64,000 nt of DNA, from NCBI GenBank assembly GCA_004799545.1, contig SSMU01000001.1:62001-126000 (forward strand). Direction: 5' to 3'. Made by a program: the position numbers and the translations under genes. Below, piece by piece: positions 29,066-38,722 of this stretch. Under the pieces are notes generated by a model that saw nothing but the letters and a program-made list of their open reading frames with translations, searched no databases and was not told the origin of the DNA. Origin of the DNA: Phenylobacterium sp. (GTDB lineage Bacteria > Pseudomonadota > Alphaproteobacteria > Caulobacterales > Caulobacteraceae). Position 1 is the first letter of the stretch. Every line of letters begins with the position of its first letter.

Positions 29066-29917
29066 TCAGGCGGCCGACCCGTCCGGGGTCCTGAGGCTCT
29101 CCAGCGCATCGGGGAAGCGGCGCGACAGGGGCGCAGTCATGCCGCCGTCGAGCTCCAGGCGGAAGTCGCCGGCCGCCGCCGGGGTGATCGCCCGCACGTG
29201 GGCCGGATTGACCAGCCAGGAGCGGTGGGTGCGCAGGAAGCCGGCGGCGGCCAGCTCCTCCTCGACCTTGGCCAGGGTGTCGCGCACCAGGGGCTTGCGG
29301 CCGCCCGCCAGGTGGAACTCCACATAGTTGCGCGCCGAGGTGACCGCGACGATCTCGTCCATCGGCACGCGGACCACGCGGGCGCCGTCGCGCAGGTGAT
29401 AGAGCCGCTGGCCCGGCTGCGGCGCCGGCGTGCGGCTCGCCGCCCACTGCCGCGCGGCCCAGTCCGCCAGCCAGAAGATCAGGGCGAAGCCGATATAGCT
29501 GACCACGTCCTTGCGGTACTCGTAGAGCCAGTCCGCGCCGCCGTAGCTGTACCCCGCCAGCGCATAGATCACCTTGCGGATGACCACGAAGCCGCTGACG
29601 TGGATCAGGCAGAAGGCGAGGCTGCCGGCGATGTGGACGACCGCGAAGCGCAGCCAGCCGCCCGGCCGGGGCGGCGCCACGCGCAGCATCAGCCAAGCCA
29701 CCGCCGGCAGCAGGACGAACTCCATCGCGCCGCTGGAATATTCCCAGACAAACGGCTCGCCCCGCTGCAGGTGCGGCTGGTCACGTAGCTGCGAGAAGGC
29801 GTTGGTGGTGTTCTGCAGCAGCAGGAAGACCGTGCTCCCCGCCCAGGCGGCGAGGAAGGCGCGGCGGCGCGCGGCCGCTTCAAGGCTCGGGGGAGGCGGG
29901 TCGGCGGGTTCGGTCAT
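29066..29917 (-). CDS. Membrane-anchored LytTR-family DNA-binding regulator
   Basis: A 283-aa protein. An N-terminal membrane part has about four hydrophobic helices (FLAAWAGSTVFLLL, FVLLPAVAWLML, VVHIAGSLAFCLIHVSGF, YIGFALIFWLADW). A C-terminal LytTR domain (about residues 180–275) follows, with VPMDEIVAVTSARNYVEFHL and FLRTHRSWLVNPAHV. It is a one-component membrane sensor that would bind DNA directly, with no kinase nearby. The ATG at 29917 is preferred to the upstream frame, which has no ribosome site. The target is unknown. Confidence 0.85.
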   Translation of the reverse strand: MTEPADPPPPSLEAAARRRAFLAAWAGSTVFLLLQNTTNAFSQLRDQPHLQRGEPFVWEYSSGAMEFVLLPAVAWLMLRVAPPRPGGWLRFAVVHIAGSLAFCLIHVSGFVVIRKVIYALAGYSYGGADWLYEYRKDVVSYIGFALIFWLADWAARQWAASRTPAPQPGQRLYHLRDGARVVRVPMDEIVAVTSARNYVEFHLAGGRKPLVRDTLAKVEEELAAAGFLRTHRSWLVNPAHVRAITPAAAGDFRLELDGGMTAPLSRRFPDALESLRTPDGSAA

Positions 29918-30097
29918 CGGCGCAGCCTGACCCTGGACTAGCGCGCATCCCGCCACACGCGCCAGCAGGAAGGCGACGACCCAGTTCTTCCCAGTTGGCC
30001 TCAAGCCAACTGAGACAGGGTCTGGCGCGCGTCGCGGGTTTGCGGGAGCCCCTAAGCGTCCGCGCGCAAGGGCCACGTCGACAGCGCGCCCGAGGGA

Positions 30098-30125
30098 ACG
30101 GCGGGAAGGTCGCCCTTCCCGCCGT
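30098..30125 (-). terminator. Hairpin downstream of flagellin
   Basis: A twelve-base-pair stem (ACGGCGGGAAGG/CCTTCCCGCCGT) with a four-base loop, 24 bases after the flagellin stop. The T-run on the minus strand is weak, so it may act with Rho or as a 3' stabiliser of the flagellin mRNA. Confidence 0.6.
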
Positions 30126-30148
30126 GACTCAAGACTAGACGCCCACTC

Positions 30149-31048
30149 TTACCGGAACAGACCCAGCAGGATGCTGGTCGACTGGTTGGCGATGGACAGC
30201 GCCTGCACGCCAAGCTGCTGCTTGGTCTGCAGGGCCTGCAGGTTGGCGCTTTCCTGAGCCAGGTTCGCGTCAACCAGGTTGCCCACGCCCGTCTTCAGGC
30301 TGTCCTGCAGCTGCGACACCAGGGAGATCTGGTTGTCCACAGCTGTGGAGTCCACCCCGAAGCTCGACAGCCCCTGCGTCACCGTCTTCATGGCGGTGTC
30401 GATGGTGGCCATCGCGGCCGCGGCCGCCGTGCCTGTGCCGTCGGCCCAGGCCGTGGTCACGCCGCCGATCTGGTCGACCGAAGCCGTGGTCGCCGGAGGC
30501 GTGAGCGTGCCGGCGGTGACCGTCAGTGCGGCCCCGAACACGGCAGCCGGGTTCAGGGCGTTGTGCGCCGAAGTCACCTTGATCGTGCCGTCGGCGGAGC
30601 CGATGGCCGCGACCGAACCGGTCGAAGCGTCGATCAGGTTCACGCCGTTGAACGACGCCGACGCGATGACGTTGGCGTAGCTCTGGGCGAGCTTCTCGAA
30701 CTCCGTCTGGTACTGGGTGCGAGAGGGATCGTCGATACCGGCGTCAGAGGCGGCGAGCGCCTTCTCACGCATTTGGGTCAGGATCGAGGTCAGCTGATCC
30801 CCCGCCTGCAACGTCGTGTCGAGAACCGACTTGCCGTTGTTCAGCGAGTTGGTCACCGCGTCGAGCGAGGAGGCTTGCGCCTGCTCGGTCTGGGCGATGG
30901 CCCAGATGGCCCCATTGTCCTTGGCGCTGCCGATCTTCAGGCCTGTGCTCACCCGGTTTTGGACCGTGGCGAGTTGGGCCTGAGTCTCCGTCAGGCTCTG
31001 CAACGCGACCATGGAGGCCACGTTGGTGTTGATAGAGTTGGAACTCAT
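30149..31048 (-). CDS. Flagellin
   Basis: A 299-aa filament protein. The N-terminal D0/D1 region is SSNSINTNVASMVALQSLTETQ through STGLKIGSAKDNGAIWAIAQ; the C-terminal part is LGVQALSIANQSTSILLGLFR. The middle (about 150–210) is short and Ala/Thr/Gly-rich, so the outer domains are reduced, as in Caulobacter FljK-type flagellins. The ATG at 31048 follows AAGGACG; the longer upstream frame is not coding. It is a solitary gene with its own sigma-54 promoter, so it is expected late in flagellar assembly. Confidence 0.95.
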   Translation of the reverse strand: MSSNSINTNVASMVALQSLTETQAQLATVQNRVSTGLKIGSAKDNGAIWAIAQTEQAQASSLDAVTNSLNNGKSVLDTTLQAGDQLTSILTQMREKALAASDAGIDDPSRTQYQTEFEKLAQSYANVIASASFNGVNLIDASTGSVAAIGSADGTIKVTSAHNALNPAAVFGAALTVTAGTLTPPATTASVDQIGGVTTAWADGTGTAAAAAMATIDTAMKTVTQGLSSFGVDSTAVDNQISLVSQLQDSLKTGVGNLVDANLAQESANLQALQTKQQLGVQALSIANQSTSILLGLFR

Positions 31049-31118
31049 TGGAAACGTCCTTCTTCCCGAGACCGGCGCCTTTCTGGCACCGGAGGGCGCG
31101 TTGCCCGGTGGGGGAAGC

Positions 31119-31133
31119 GCAAGGCCTGCGCCA
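31119..31133 (-). promoter_or_regulatory. Sigma-54 promoter of the flagellin gene
   Basis: On the minus strand the sequence TGGCGCAGGCCTTGC has the invariant -24 GG and -12 GC elements exactly 10 bases apart. Transcription would start near 31107, leaving a leader of about 60 bases. Caulobacter class IV flagellins are known to use sigma-54 promoters. Confidence 0.75.
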
Positions 31134-31259
31134 CGGCGCGCCTGCTGTTTTGGTTGATTTTTTCTTGCCGCCGCTACCGCCAGTCGCAAAACCTGCCGTC
31201 GCAACTGGGCAAGGTTCGCCGGGCGCGCGGCAAATTCTTCAGCGCGCGCGGCGGCGGGT

Positions 31260-31856
31260 TCACGGCTCGGCGGCGGCATGCTCGCCGCGCGCGGCGGCCC
31301 ACACCTGACGGGCGGCGTCGAGGTTCATGCCCGCGATCGCCAGGCCCACCACCACGTCGGGCCAAAGCGAGCGGGTAAGGGCGGTGACGAGGCCCGCGCC
31401 GATGATCCCCAGGTTGGCGGCCGCGTCGTTGCGTGCCGACAGGAATGCGGCGCGGGTGAGGCTGCCGGCGTGCGCCCGGTAGCGCGCTAGCAGGACGGCG
31501 CAGAACAGGTTGATCGCCAGGGCGCCGAGGCCGGTCAGGGCGAGCGCGCCGGGATCCGGCGGGGTCGGCGCGGCCAGCTTGCGCCAGAGGGTCCACAGGA
31601 ACGCCGCCACCGGCAGCAGCAGCACGCCGGACAGCGCCAGACCAACCCGCGCCCTGGGCCGCGCGCGCCAGCCCAGCGCCAGCAGGATCAGGCCGTTCAC
31701 CGCCGCGTCCTCGAAGAAGTCGGCGCTGTCGGCGACCAGCGACACCGACCCGATCCGCAGCGCCACCCCCAGCTCCACCCCGAAATAAGCGAGGTTGAGG
31801 ATGGCCACGGTGGCGATCGCCCGCCTGAGCGACAGGCCTGTCTCGTCCGCCATCAT
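31260..31856 (-). CDS. CDF-like cation transporter, short form
   Basis: A 198-aa membrane protein with about six hydrophobic segments. It resembles the transmembrane part of cation diffusion facilitators: [16 protein letters not shown] supplies the metal-site aspartates of helix 2 and [13 protein letters not shown] the pair in helix 5. The cytosolic C-terminal domain normally seen in this family is missing. It probably exports a divalent metal, but the substrate is unclear. It lies upstream of flagellin on the same strand, separated by about 210 bases that carry the sigma-54 promoter. Confidence 0.8.
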   Translation of the reverse strand: MMADETGLSLRRAIATVAILNLAYFGVELGVALRIGSVSLVADSADFFEDAAVNGLILLALGWRARPRARVGLALSGVLLLPVAAFLWTLWRKLAAPTPPDPGALALTGLGALAINLFCAVLLARYRAHAGSLTRAAFLSARNDAAANLGIIGAGLVTALTRSLWPDVVVGLAIAGMNLDAARQVWAAARGEHAAAEP

Positions 31857-31972
31857 GTGGCTCCGCTTGTTTCAGGCTCGGCAGACGATGGCCGAGGAAA
31901 GCCGCGGCGTCGCCCTATTGAAGTCTCGCCGCGCGGCCACATCTTCGGCGGGGCATCCATCGGAGCTGATCC

Positions 31973-32167
31973 ATGGGCGAGCTGACCAAGGACTTCGAGC
32001 CTGACCTTCGCGACGACGGCCGGTTCGTGCTGCACTTCACCCCGGCCGAGTGGCGGGCGATCCTGGAGGACGAGAGCTTCCTCGAGGCGCGGGACAACCG
32101 CTACCGCGTGCCGCGCCGGCTGATGGGCCTGGACGTCGCCATCGTCCCCGACCACGGATTCGGCTAG
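31973..32167 (+). CDS. Small hypothetical protein (64 aa)
   Basis: Not recognised. A short acidic N-terminus is followed by FVLHFTPAEWRAILEDESFLEARDNRYRVPRRLMGLDVAIVPD, which reads as a compact helix plus strands. GGAG lies eight bases before the ATG. It is convergent with the DnaJ-domain gene, nine bases apart. Confidence 0.6.
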   Translation: MGELTKDFEPDLRDDGRFVLHFTPAEWRAILEDESFLEARDNRYRVPRRLMGLDVAIVPDHGFG

Positions 32168-32175
32168 CCCAAGAC

Positions 32176-32832
32176 CTAGACCATCCCCGCCTTGCGCAGG
32201 GCCTGGTAGGCGCGGATCACCTTCTGCAGACGGCCTTCGCCCGCCCGGTCGCCGCCGTTGGCGTCGGGGTGCAGGCGGCGGACCAGTTCGGTGTAGCGGG
32301 TGCGGATCTTCGGTCCGTCGGCGTTCACGTCCAGGTCGAGTTCGGCCAGCGCATTGCGCTCCAGCTTGCCAAGCAGGCGGGCTTCCGGTTCGGGCCGCAC
32401 CTGGGACTGGGCCCCGCCGCGGCCGAACAGGTCGAACGGATCGCGATAGCCCTCGCCGCGCCGGAAGCGGTGGTTGAAGGCCGCCGATTCGCGGCTGAAT
32501 TTGCCGGCCTTCATCTCCCAGGTCGGCCGCCCGCCGCCGAACAGTTCGTCCTTCTGGTAGGCGCGCATCTCGCCTTCGCTCATGCCCGCGAAGAAGTTCC
32601 AGCTCCGATTGTATTCGGCCGCGTGCTCCTGACAGAACCAGTAGTGCTCGTTCATCATATCGCGGGATTTCGGCGCCCGGGCGGTGGCCGCGCGGCGGCA
32701 TCCCGCGTGGTCGCAGGGCCGCTCCCCCGGCTTCAGGGTGAAGACGTCGGGGGGCGCCTCCGGCTCGTCCGCCTTGGGCGGCTTGACGCGGATGTCGACG
32801 AATTTGGGCTTGTATTGAAACGCGCCGGGCAT
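32176..32832 (-). CDS. DnaJ-domain protein with C-terminal J domain
   Basis: A 218-aa protein. The N-terminal two-thirds has cysteine and histidine residues (CDHAGCRRAA, WFCQEHAAEYNRSWNFFAGMSEGEM), perhaps a small metal site. The C-terminal 60 residues form a J domain: NALAELDL, IRTRYTELVRRLHPDANGG with the HPD triad, and KVIRAYQALRKA. It should stimulate an Hsp70. It is divergent from bolA 43 bases away, a pairing often seen in alphaproteobacteria. Confidence 0.88.
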   Translation of the reverse strand: MPGAFQYKPKFVDIRVKPPKADEPEAPPDVFTLKPGERPCDHAGCRRAATARAPKSRDMMNEHYWFCQEHAAEYNRSWNFFAGMSEGEMRAYQKDELFGGGRPTWEMKAGKFSRESAAFNHRFRRGEGYRDPFDLFGRGGAQSQVRPEPEARLLGKLERNALAELDLDVNADGPKIRTRYTELVRRLHPDANGGDRAGEGRLQKVIRAYQALRKAGMV

Positions 32833-32875
32833 GTGCCAAGTATGGGGGCAGAAGACTCCTGTTCAAGAATTGAAG

Positions 32876-33157
32876 ATGCGGCCGATGGGCGCCATACTAG
32901 ACGCGATCCACGACAAGCTGACCGCCGCCTTCCAGCCCGTCCGGCTGGAGGTCGAGGACGATTCCGCCCGACACCACGGCCACGCCGGCGCGCGTCCCGG
33001 CGGCGAGAGCCATTTCAACGTGACCATCGAGGCCGAGGCCTTCCGGGGCGCGGCCAAGGTCGCCCGCCAGCGGATGGTCTATCGGGCGCTCGCCGACGAG
33101 CTGGCCGGGCCGGTGCACGCGCTCTCGGTCAAGGCGCTGGCGCCTGGCGAAGGCTAG
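32876..33157 (+). CDS. bolA: BolA family protein
   Basis: A 93-aa BolA protein. It has the class II KH-like fold with HDKLTAAFQPVRLEVEDDSARHHGHA, the strand SHFNVTIEAEAF and VARQRMVYRALADELAG, whose downstream LSVKAL carries the final strand. BolA proteins pair with monothiol glutaredoxins in iron–sulfur handling. The start used is ATG 32876; ATG 32885 is nearly as good, and the longer upstream frame lacks a ribosome site. Confidence 0.9.
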   Translation: MRPMGAILDAIHDKLTAAFQPVRLEVEDDSARHHGHAGARPGGESHFNVTIEAEAFRGAAKVARQRMVYRALADELAGPVHALSVKALAPGEG

Positions 33158-33167
33158 GGGCTAAGCT

Positions 33168-33179
33168 AAACGATCGTTT
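33168..33179. promoter_or_regulatory. Perfect palindrome upstream of the paoABC-like operon
   Basis: AAACGATCGTTT is a perfect 12-base palindrome, 45 bases before the first structural gene. It is a candidate operator for a TetR- or LysR-type regulator; no regulator gene is adjacent. Confidence 0.5.
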
Positions 33180-33224
33180 GAACCGCCGTCTTGCGTACGG
33201 CCGACCAGCCTGGAGGGGCGCGGC

Positions 33225-33731
33225 TTGAAGACCACCATCACCGTCAACGGGGAGGCGCGGACCCTCGACGTCGATCCCCGCGTCACCCTGCTCGATGCGC
33301 TCCGCGAGCACCTGCGCCTGACCGGCTCCAAGAAGGGCTGCGACCACGGCCAGTGCGGCGCCTGCACGGTGCTGGTGAACGGGGTGCGGATCAATTCCTG
33401 CCTGTCGCTGGCGGTGATGCACGACGGCGACCAGGTGACCACCATCGAGGGGATCGGCACGGCCGAGACGCTGCATCCCATGCAGCGGGCCTTCCTCACC
33501 GAGGACGCCTTCCAGTGCGGCTACTGCACGCCCGGCCAGATCTGTTCGGCGCTCGGCATGCTGGCCGAGGTCGCCGAGAACTGGCCCAGCCAGGAGACCG
33601 CCGACCTCACCGCGAAGATCGCCTTCACCGACGACGAACTGCGCGAGCGGATGAGCGGCAACATCTGCCGCTGCTCGGCCTATCCGCAGATCGTGGCCGC
33701 CATCCGCTCCGCCGCCGGGGAGTTGGCATGA
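33225..33731 (+). CDS. paoA: Molybdenum aldehyde dehydrogenase, 2Fe-2S subunit (PaoA-like)
   Basis: A 168-aa iron–sulfur subunit of a xanthine-oxidase family enzyme. The plant-type 2Fe-2S motif is [13 protein letters not shown] with a later cysteine in NSCLSL; the second cluster is CGYCTPGQ and CRCSAYPQ. It relays electrons from molybdenum to FAD. The start is TTG, supported by GGAGG seven bases upstream. Unlike E. coli PaoA it has no Tat leader, so the complex should be cytosolic. Its stop overlaps the next start (ATGA). Confidence 0.9.
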   Translation: MKTTITVNGEARTLDVDPRVTLLDALREHLRLTGSKKGCDHGQCGACTVLVNGVRINSCLSLAVMHDGDQVTTIEGIGTAETLHPMQRAFLTEDAFQCGYCTPGQICSALGMLAEVAENWPSQETADLTAKIAFTDDELRERMSGNICRCSAYPQIVAAIRSAAGELA

Positions 33732-34684
33732 GGCCCTTCACCTATGAGCGGGCCACCGACGCCGCCGCCGCGGTGAAGTCGGCCGCCGAGACCCCGAACG
33801 CCAAGTTCCTGGCTGGCGGCACCAACCTCTTGGACCTGATGAAGTTGGAGATCGAACACCCCAACCACCTGATCGACGTGGGCCGCCTGCCGCTCGCGAA
33901 GATCGAGGACACCGCCGAGGGCGGCCTCAGGATCGGCGCCATGGCCTCCAACAGCCACGTGGCCGCCGACCCCCGGGTGCGCGCCCGCTATCCGGTGCTG
34001 ACCCAGGCCATCGTCGCCGGTGGCTCGCCGCAGCTGCGCAACAAGGCCTCGGTCGGCGGCAACCTCCTGCAGCGCACCCGCTGCGCCTATTTCTACGACA
34101 CCTCCAAGCCCTGCAATAAGCGGGCGCCCGGCTCCGGCTGCGGGGCGCTGGAGGGCCTCAACCGCAACTCGGCGATCTTCGGCGCCAGCCACGCCTGCAT
34201 CGCCACCCATCCGTCGGACATGGCCGTCGCCCTGGTGGCGCTGGACGCCGAGGTCGAGGTGCTGTCGCCCGCCGGCCAGGCGCGCAGCTTCCCGCTGATG
34301 GAGCTGCACAGGCTGCCCGGCGAGACGCCGGACGTGGAGACCCACCTGATCCCCGGAGAGCTGATCACCGCCGTGGTGCTGCCGCCGCCGCCGAAAGGCG
34401 GGCAGGTCTACCGCAAGGTCCGCGACCGGGCCTCCTATTCGGCGGGCCTGGCCAGCGTGGCCATCGCCGGCGGACGGATGGCGCTGGGCGCCGTGGCCCA
34501 CAAGCCCTGGCGGGCGGCCGAGGCGGAAGCCGCGCTGGCCTCCGGCGCCTCGCCCGCCGAGGCGATCGGCGCCGAGCTGGCAGCGGCCAGCGCCAACGGC
34601 CGCAACGGCTTCAAGATCAACCTGATCAGCCGCCTGGTCCCGGCGGCGGTCGCCGAGGCCCGCGAGCCGGGGAGGGGCGCATGA
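33728..34684 (+). CDS. paoB: Molybdenum aldehyde dehydrogenase, FAD subunit (PaoB-like)
   Basis: A 318-aa FAD-binding subunit. FAD motifs are [14 protein letters not shown] and the second loop [16 protein letters not shown]. An insert with four cysteines ([22 protein letters not shown]) follows, as in PaoB/YagS and 4-hydroxybenzoyl-CoA reductase beta subunits, where it binds an extra [4Fe-4S] cluster. It overlaps paoA by four bases and paoC by four bases. Confidence 0.92.
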   Translation: MRPFTYERATDAAAAVKSAAETPNAKFLAGGTNLLDLMKLEIEHPNHLIDVGRLPLAKIEDTAEGGLRIGAMASNSHVAADPRVRARYPVLTQAIVAGGSPQLRNKASVGGNLLQRTRCAYFYDTSKPCNKRAPGSGCGALEGLNRNSAIFGASHACIATHPSDMAVALVALDAEVEVLSPAGQARSFPLMELHRLPGETPDVETHLIPGELITAVVLPPPPKGGQVYRKVRDRASYSAGLASVAIAGGRMALGAVAHKPWRAAEAEAALASGASPAEAIGAELAAASANGRNGFKINLISRLVPAAVAEAREPGRGA

Positions 34685-36945
34685 CCTCCGTCATCGACTG
34701 GGAAACCACGCCCAACCCCGTCAAGGAGAACCGCGCGGGGATCATCGGGAAAGCTGTCGACAGGTATGAGGGCCCGCTGAAGGTCACTGGCACGGCGCCC
34801 TATGCCTATGAGGTCGAGCCGCCGTCCCCGCCGGCCTATGGCGTGATGCTCTCCGCGCCGATCGCCAAGGGCCGGATCACAGGCGTCGACACCGCCGCCG
34901 CCGAGGCCTCGCCGGGCGTGCTGCTGGTCTGGACCTACCGGAACGCCCCCGCCCAGGGCCCGCGCCCGGCGCGCTACGACTTCTTCACCCCTTCGCCGCG
35001 GCCGGCCCTGGAGTCGGATCAGGTCTATTTCTTCGGCCAGCAGGTGGCCGTGGTGGTCGCCGACACCCTGGAGAACGCCACCGCCGCCGCGGCCCTGGTC
35101 AACCTCACCTTCGAGGATGGGGCCAAGGCGGTGATCTTCCACGATCACTACGACGAGGCCGTCGACCCGCCGGGCGAAAAGGACGTCGAGATCGGCGACT
35201 TCGAGCAAGCTTTCGCCGCCGCCCCGGTGAAGGTCGACGATGTCTGGCGCACGCCCCTGCAGAACCACTGCCAGATGGAGCCCTGCGCCACCACCGCCTG
35301 GTGGGAGGGCGACCACCTGACCGTCCACACCTCGGTGCAGATGGTGCGGTTCGCCCAGAACTCGCTCGCCGAGACCCTGATGCTGCCGCACAAGAACGTG
35401 CGCCTGCTCACCCGCTACGTCGGCGGCGGCTTCGGCGGCAAGGGCTCGTTCTACGAAGACCTGGTGCTGGCTTCGCTGGCGGCCCGCGAGCTCGGCCGGC
35501 CGGTGAAGGTGGCGCTGTCGCGCCAGCAGATGATGCACGGCACGGTGCACAGGCCGGCCACTGAGCAGCACGTCCGCCTGGGCGCCACGCCCGACGGCGT
35601 GCTCACCGCCATGTCGCTGATGACCATCACCCACTGCGACCGGCGCGGCAATTTCACCGAGCACGCCTCCAACTTCGCCCGCAACCTCTACGCCGCGCCC
35701 AACCGGTTGACCGGCCACCGCCTGGTGCGCCTCGACCTGCCGGTGGCCAGCGCCATGCGCGCGCCGGGCGAAGCCTCGGGCACGCTCAGCCTGGAAGTGG
35801 CCATGGACGAGCTGGCCGAGAAGCTCGGCATGGATCCCGTCGAGCTGCGCATCAAGAACGAGCCACCGACCGATCCGGAGACCGGCAAGCCGTTCTCCAT
35901 CCGCCAGCTGGTGCGCTGCATGAAGGAGGGCGCCCAGCTGTTCGGCTGGGATCGCCGCCTCCCGACGCCCGGCCAGGTGCGCGACGGCCGCTGGCTGGTC
36001 GGCCTGGGCATGGCCGCCGCCATCCGCGGCAACTTCCTGCTGCCCGCCAAGGCCAGCTTCACGGTCGACGCCGACGGCGTGATCACCGTCAAGCAGGGTA
36101 TGACCGACATCGGCACCGGCACCTATACGGTGCTGGCCCAGATCGCCGCCGAGACCCTGGGCGTGCCGCTGGGCGACGTGCGCGTCGAGATCGGTGACAG
36201 CGAGCTGCCGCCGGCCCCCGGCTCGGGCGGCCAGTTCGGCGCCGCCACCGCCGGCTCCGCGGCGCTCGACGCCGGCATGAACTTGCGCAAGGCCATTGCC
36301 GAGCTGGCGGTGGGCGACGCCGCCTCCCCGCTGAGCGGCGGCGATCCGGCGCAGGTGACGTTCCAGGACGGCGTGATCGCCATCGCCAACCGCTCGGAGC
36401 GCCTGTCGGACCTGATCCGCCGCAACCGCCCCGATGGCCTCACCGCCGACGGCGAGGTGCGTCCCGCCGCCGACGCCGGCCAGTGGAGTTCGCACACCTA
36501 CGGCGCCCACTATGTCGAGGTGGCCGTCGATCCGGTCACCGGCGAGGTCCGCACCCGGCGGATGCTCGGCGTCTTCGCCGCCGGCCGCATCCTCAACTAC
36601 AAGACCGCCCGCAGCCAGCTGACCGGCGGGATGATCTGGGGCGTCGGCTCGGCGCTGACCGAGGGCAATGTGGTCGACGCCCGCTATGGCTCGCTGATCA
36701 ACCAGGACCTGGCGGGCTATCTGGTGCCGGTGCAGGCCGACATCGGCGAGGTCGAGGCGATCATGCTCGACGAGGTGGACGACAAGGCCAATCCCATGGG
36801 CATCAAGGGGGTCGGCGAGCTGGGCATCTCCGGGGCCGGGGCGGCGGTGGCCAACGCCATCTACAACGCCGTGGGCGTCCGCGTGCGCGACTACCCGATC
36901 ACCCCGGACAAGCTGCTGGCGGCCCTGATGGCGGCCGGCCGCTAG
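34681..36945 (+). CDS. paoC: Molybdenum aldehyde dehydrogenase, molybdopterin subunit (PaoC-like)
   Basis: A 754-aa catalytic subunit of the xanthine dehydrogenase family. Visible are [10 protein letters not shown] and [12 protein letters not shown] of the cofactor-binding domains and the C-terminal [12 protein letters not shown] with the catalytic glutamate. The closest architecture is E. coli PaoC/YagR, which oxidises aromatic aldehydes with the molybdopterin cytosine dinucleotide cofactor. A PaoD-type chaperone is not in the window. It ends on a CTAG shared with the convergent TPR gene. Confidence 0.92.
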   Translation: MTSVIDWETTPNPVKENRAGIIGKAVDRYEGPLKVTGTAPYAYEVEPPSPPAYGVMLSAPIAKGRITGVDTAAAEASPGVLLVWTYRNAPAQGPRPARYDFFTPSPRPALESDQVYFFGQQVAVVVADTLENATAAAALVNLTFEDGAKAVIFHDHYDEAVDPPGEKDVEIGDFEQAFAAAPVKVDDVWRTPLQNHCQMEPCATTAWWEGDHLTVHTSVQMVRFAQNSLAETLMLPHKNVRLLTRYVGGGFGGKGSFYEDLVLASLAARELGRPVKVALSRQQMMHGTVHRPATEQHVRLGATPDGVLTAMSLMTITHCDRRGNFTEHASNFARNLYAAPNRLTGHRLVRLDLPVASAMRAPGEASGTLSLEVAMDELAEKLGMDPVELRIKNEPPTDPETGKPFSIRQLVRCMKEGAQLFGWDRRLPTPGQVRDGRWLVGLGMAAAIRGNFLLPAKASFTVDADGVITVKQGMTDIGTGTYTVLAQIAAETLGVPLGDVRVEIGDSELPPAPGSGGQFGAATAGSAALDAGMNLRKAIAELAVGDAASPLSGGDPAQVTFQDGVIAIANRSERLSDLIRRNRPDGLTADGEVRPAADAGQWSSHTYGAHYVEVAVDPVTGEVRTRRMLGVFAAGRILNYKTARSQLTGGMIWGVGSALTEGNVVDARYGSLINQDLAGYLVPVQADIGEVEAIMLDEVDDKANPMGIKGVGELGISGAGAAVANAIYNAVGVRVRDYPITPDKLLAALMAAGR

Positions 36946-38564
36946 AGAAGGTCCGTCGGCGCGGCGGTCGGATCGCCCCGCCAGCCCTTGCGGGCGGCGG
37001 CGAGGTCGCGGCGGGCGTCGGAGGCCTTGCCCAGCGCCTGCTCGGCCCGGGCGGCGATCACCAGGGTCATGGGGTCGTTCGGCCAGGCGGCCAGGGCCTT
37101 CTGGGTTTCCGCCAGGGCTTCCTGGGGCTTGCCGGCCGCCAGCAGCGCCGCCGCCGCGCTGCGGCCCATCGGGTACCACCAGGCAGGCGGATCGTTGTCG
37201 AAGACGAGCCAGCGGGCCTGCAGGGCGGCGGCGTCGCGGAACGGCTGCACGGCGTCGGCGGGCTTGCCCTCCAGCATCGCTGCGCGGCCCAGCAGCACCA
37301 GGCGCGGAATGCCGATCATCGCCACGGCCTGGCCGGGGAGGGCCGCGATCGCCGCGGCCTCGGCGCGCACCGCAGCCGGCTTGCCCTGTTGCGCCAGCGC
37401 CTCGCCGCGGGCGTAGCGCCAGAGCGCCGTGAGGTTCGGCTTGTCGGCGGGGGGTGGCGGCAGGGCCAGCACCTTGGCCGGATCGGCGTAGCGGGCCTCG
37501 GCGAAATAGGCCGTGCCGGCGATCTGCAGGTCCTGGCGCGAGAGCGGCGCCTTCGACAGCCGCCCCACCACGCCATCGGCCAGTTTCAGCGCTGCGGCCC
37601 CGTCGCCGTCGATCAGCGCCGCCCCGGTCCCGAACTGCACGTTGTGGGCGTGGTAGTTGAGGCCCCAGACCCCGTCGCGCACCTGCAGCCGCTCGGCGTT
37701 GGCCTCGTCGATCCGTGTGGCGTCGAGGTTGGCCCTAACCGCCGCCTCATAGAGCCCGACGCGGTAGTAGGTGTGCGAGGGCATGTGCACCAGGTGGCTG
37801 GCCGCCGGCGCCAGCGCCTGCAGCGTCTCCGCATAGGCCAGGGCCTTGCCCGCCACCCCGTCGTTCTCGGTGGCGTGGATGTAGAAGTGGATGGCGCCGG
37901 TGTCGTCGGGCTTGCGGGCCAGCGCCCCTTCCAGCAGGGCGATGGCGCGGGGCAGGTTGTCCCGGTTGTTCTCCAGCGAGGACGGGATCATCCAGGCGTC
38001 GGCGGTGATGATGGCGATCTCGTTGTCGGTCGGCCGGGCCTTGGCGATCTGGTCCATGGCCTTGGCGAAGGCGTCGTCGCCGGCGCCCGTGCCGCCGCCT
38101 GCGTGGTAGCGGGTCTGCAGGGCGGCGGTCAGCTGGCGCTCCAGCTCCGGCCCGTCCTTGGCCAGCGCCGCGGCCTTGTCGGCCAGGGCCGCCAGCTCGG
38201 CCTGGGCCTTGCCGTCGATTGAATAGTTGATGGTCGGGCCGCGCGACCAGGCCTCGCCCCAGGCGCACATGGCGCAGGTCGGGTCGAGTTTCTCGGCCTC
38301 CTGGAAGGCCGAGGTCGCCGCTTTGTGGGCGAAGGCGTGGGCCAGCTGCATGCCGTTGTCGAAATAGGCCTGGGCCTTGGGGTTGGCGGTCCGCACCCGG
38401 AAGCCGCCCGTGCCGTAGCCGCTGAGCAATGCCTGGGCCGGTCCCTCGTCGGCCTTCGGCGCGGCGATGGCGCAGACATGGCCCACAGGCCCCGCGGTCT
38501 CAGGATCGGCGCTGGTCGCCAGGGGGATCAGGGCGATCGCCGCCCCGGCCAGCCAAGCCCGCAT
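36942..38564 (-). CDS. Exported TPR-repeat protein
   Basis: A 540-aa protein with a short signal peptide (MRAWLAGAAIALIPLATSA). It consists of helical TPR-like repeats from about residue 55 to the C-terminus, with AYFDNGMQLAHAFAHKAATSAFQEAEKLDPTCAMCAWGEAWSRG early and CXXC plus HSMPSHTYYR-like HMPSHTYYRVGLYEAA in the middle. The pattern matches a family of uncharacterised bacterial TPR proteins. GGGAGGGCGG precedes the ATG at 38564; the frame extends upstream without support. No partner is evident. Confidence 0.82.
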   Translation of the reverse strand: MRAWLAGAAIALIPLATSADPETAGPVGHVCAIAAPKADEGPAQALLSGYGTGGFRVRTANPKAQAYFDNGMQLAHAFAHKAATSAFQEAEKLDPTCAMCAWGEAWSRGPTINYSIDGKAQAELAALADKAAALAKDGPELERQLTAALQTRYHAGGGTGAGDDAFAKAMDQIAKARPTDNEIAIITADAWMIPSSLENNRDNLPRAIALLEGALARKPDDTGAIHFYIHATENDGVAGKALAYAETLQALAPAASHLVHMPSHTYYRVGLYEAAVRANLDATRIDEANAERLQVRDGVWGLNYHAHNVQFGTGAALIDGDGAAALKLADGVVGRLSKAPLSRQDLQIAGTAYFAEARYADPAKVLALPPPPADKPNLTALWRYARGEALAQQGKPAAVRAEAAAIAALPGQAVAMIGIPRLVLLGRAAMLEGKPADAVQPFRDAAALQARWLVFDNDPPAWWYPMGRSAAAALLAAGKPQEALAETQKALAAWPNDPMTLVIAARAEQALGKASDARRDLAAARKGWRGDPTAAPTDLL

Positions 38565-38722
38565 GTTCCGCCCTCCCCAAGGCCGCGCCCACCACTGGCG
38601 CGCCACGACAGGGTCGGCGATGCCGACCTCGGCTGCAAGCCGGATGAGGATTTCTAAGCCCCCCGGCCCTGGCGAACGGCGCAGCTCGTTCCCATCTTTC
38701 AACTATAGAAAGACGGTTCCCC

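Noticed and set aside
36942-38702. Longer start for the TPR protein (46 extra residues)
   Set aside because: The extension has no ribosome site, and the ATG at 38564 has a good one and begins a signal peptide.
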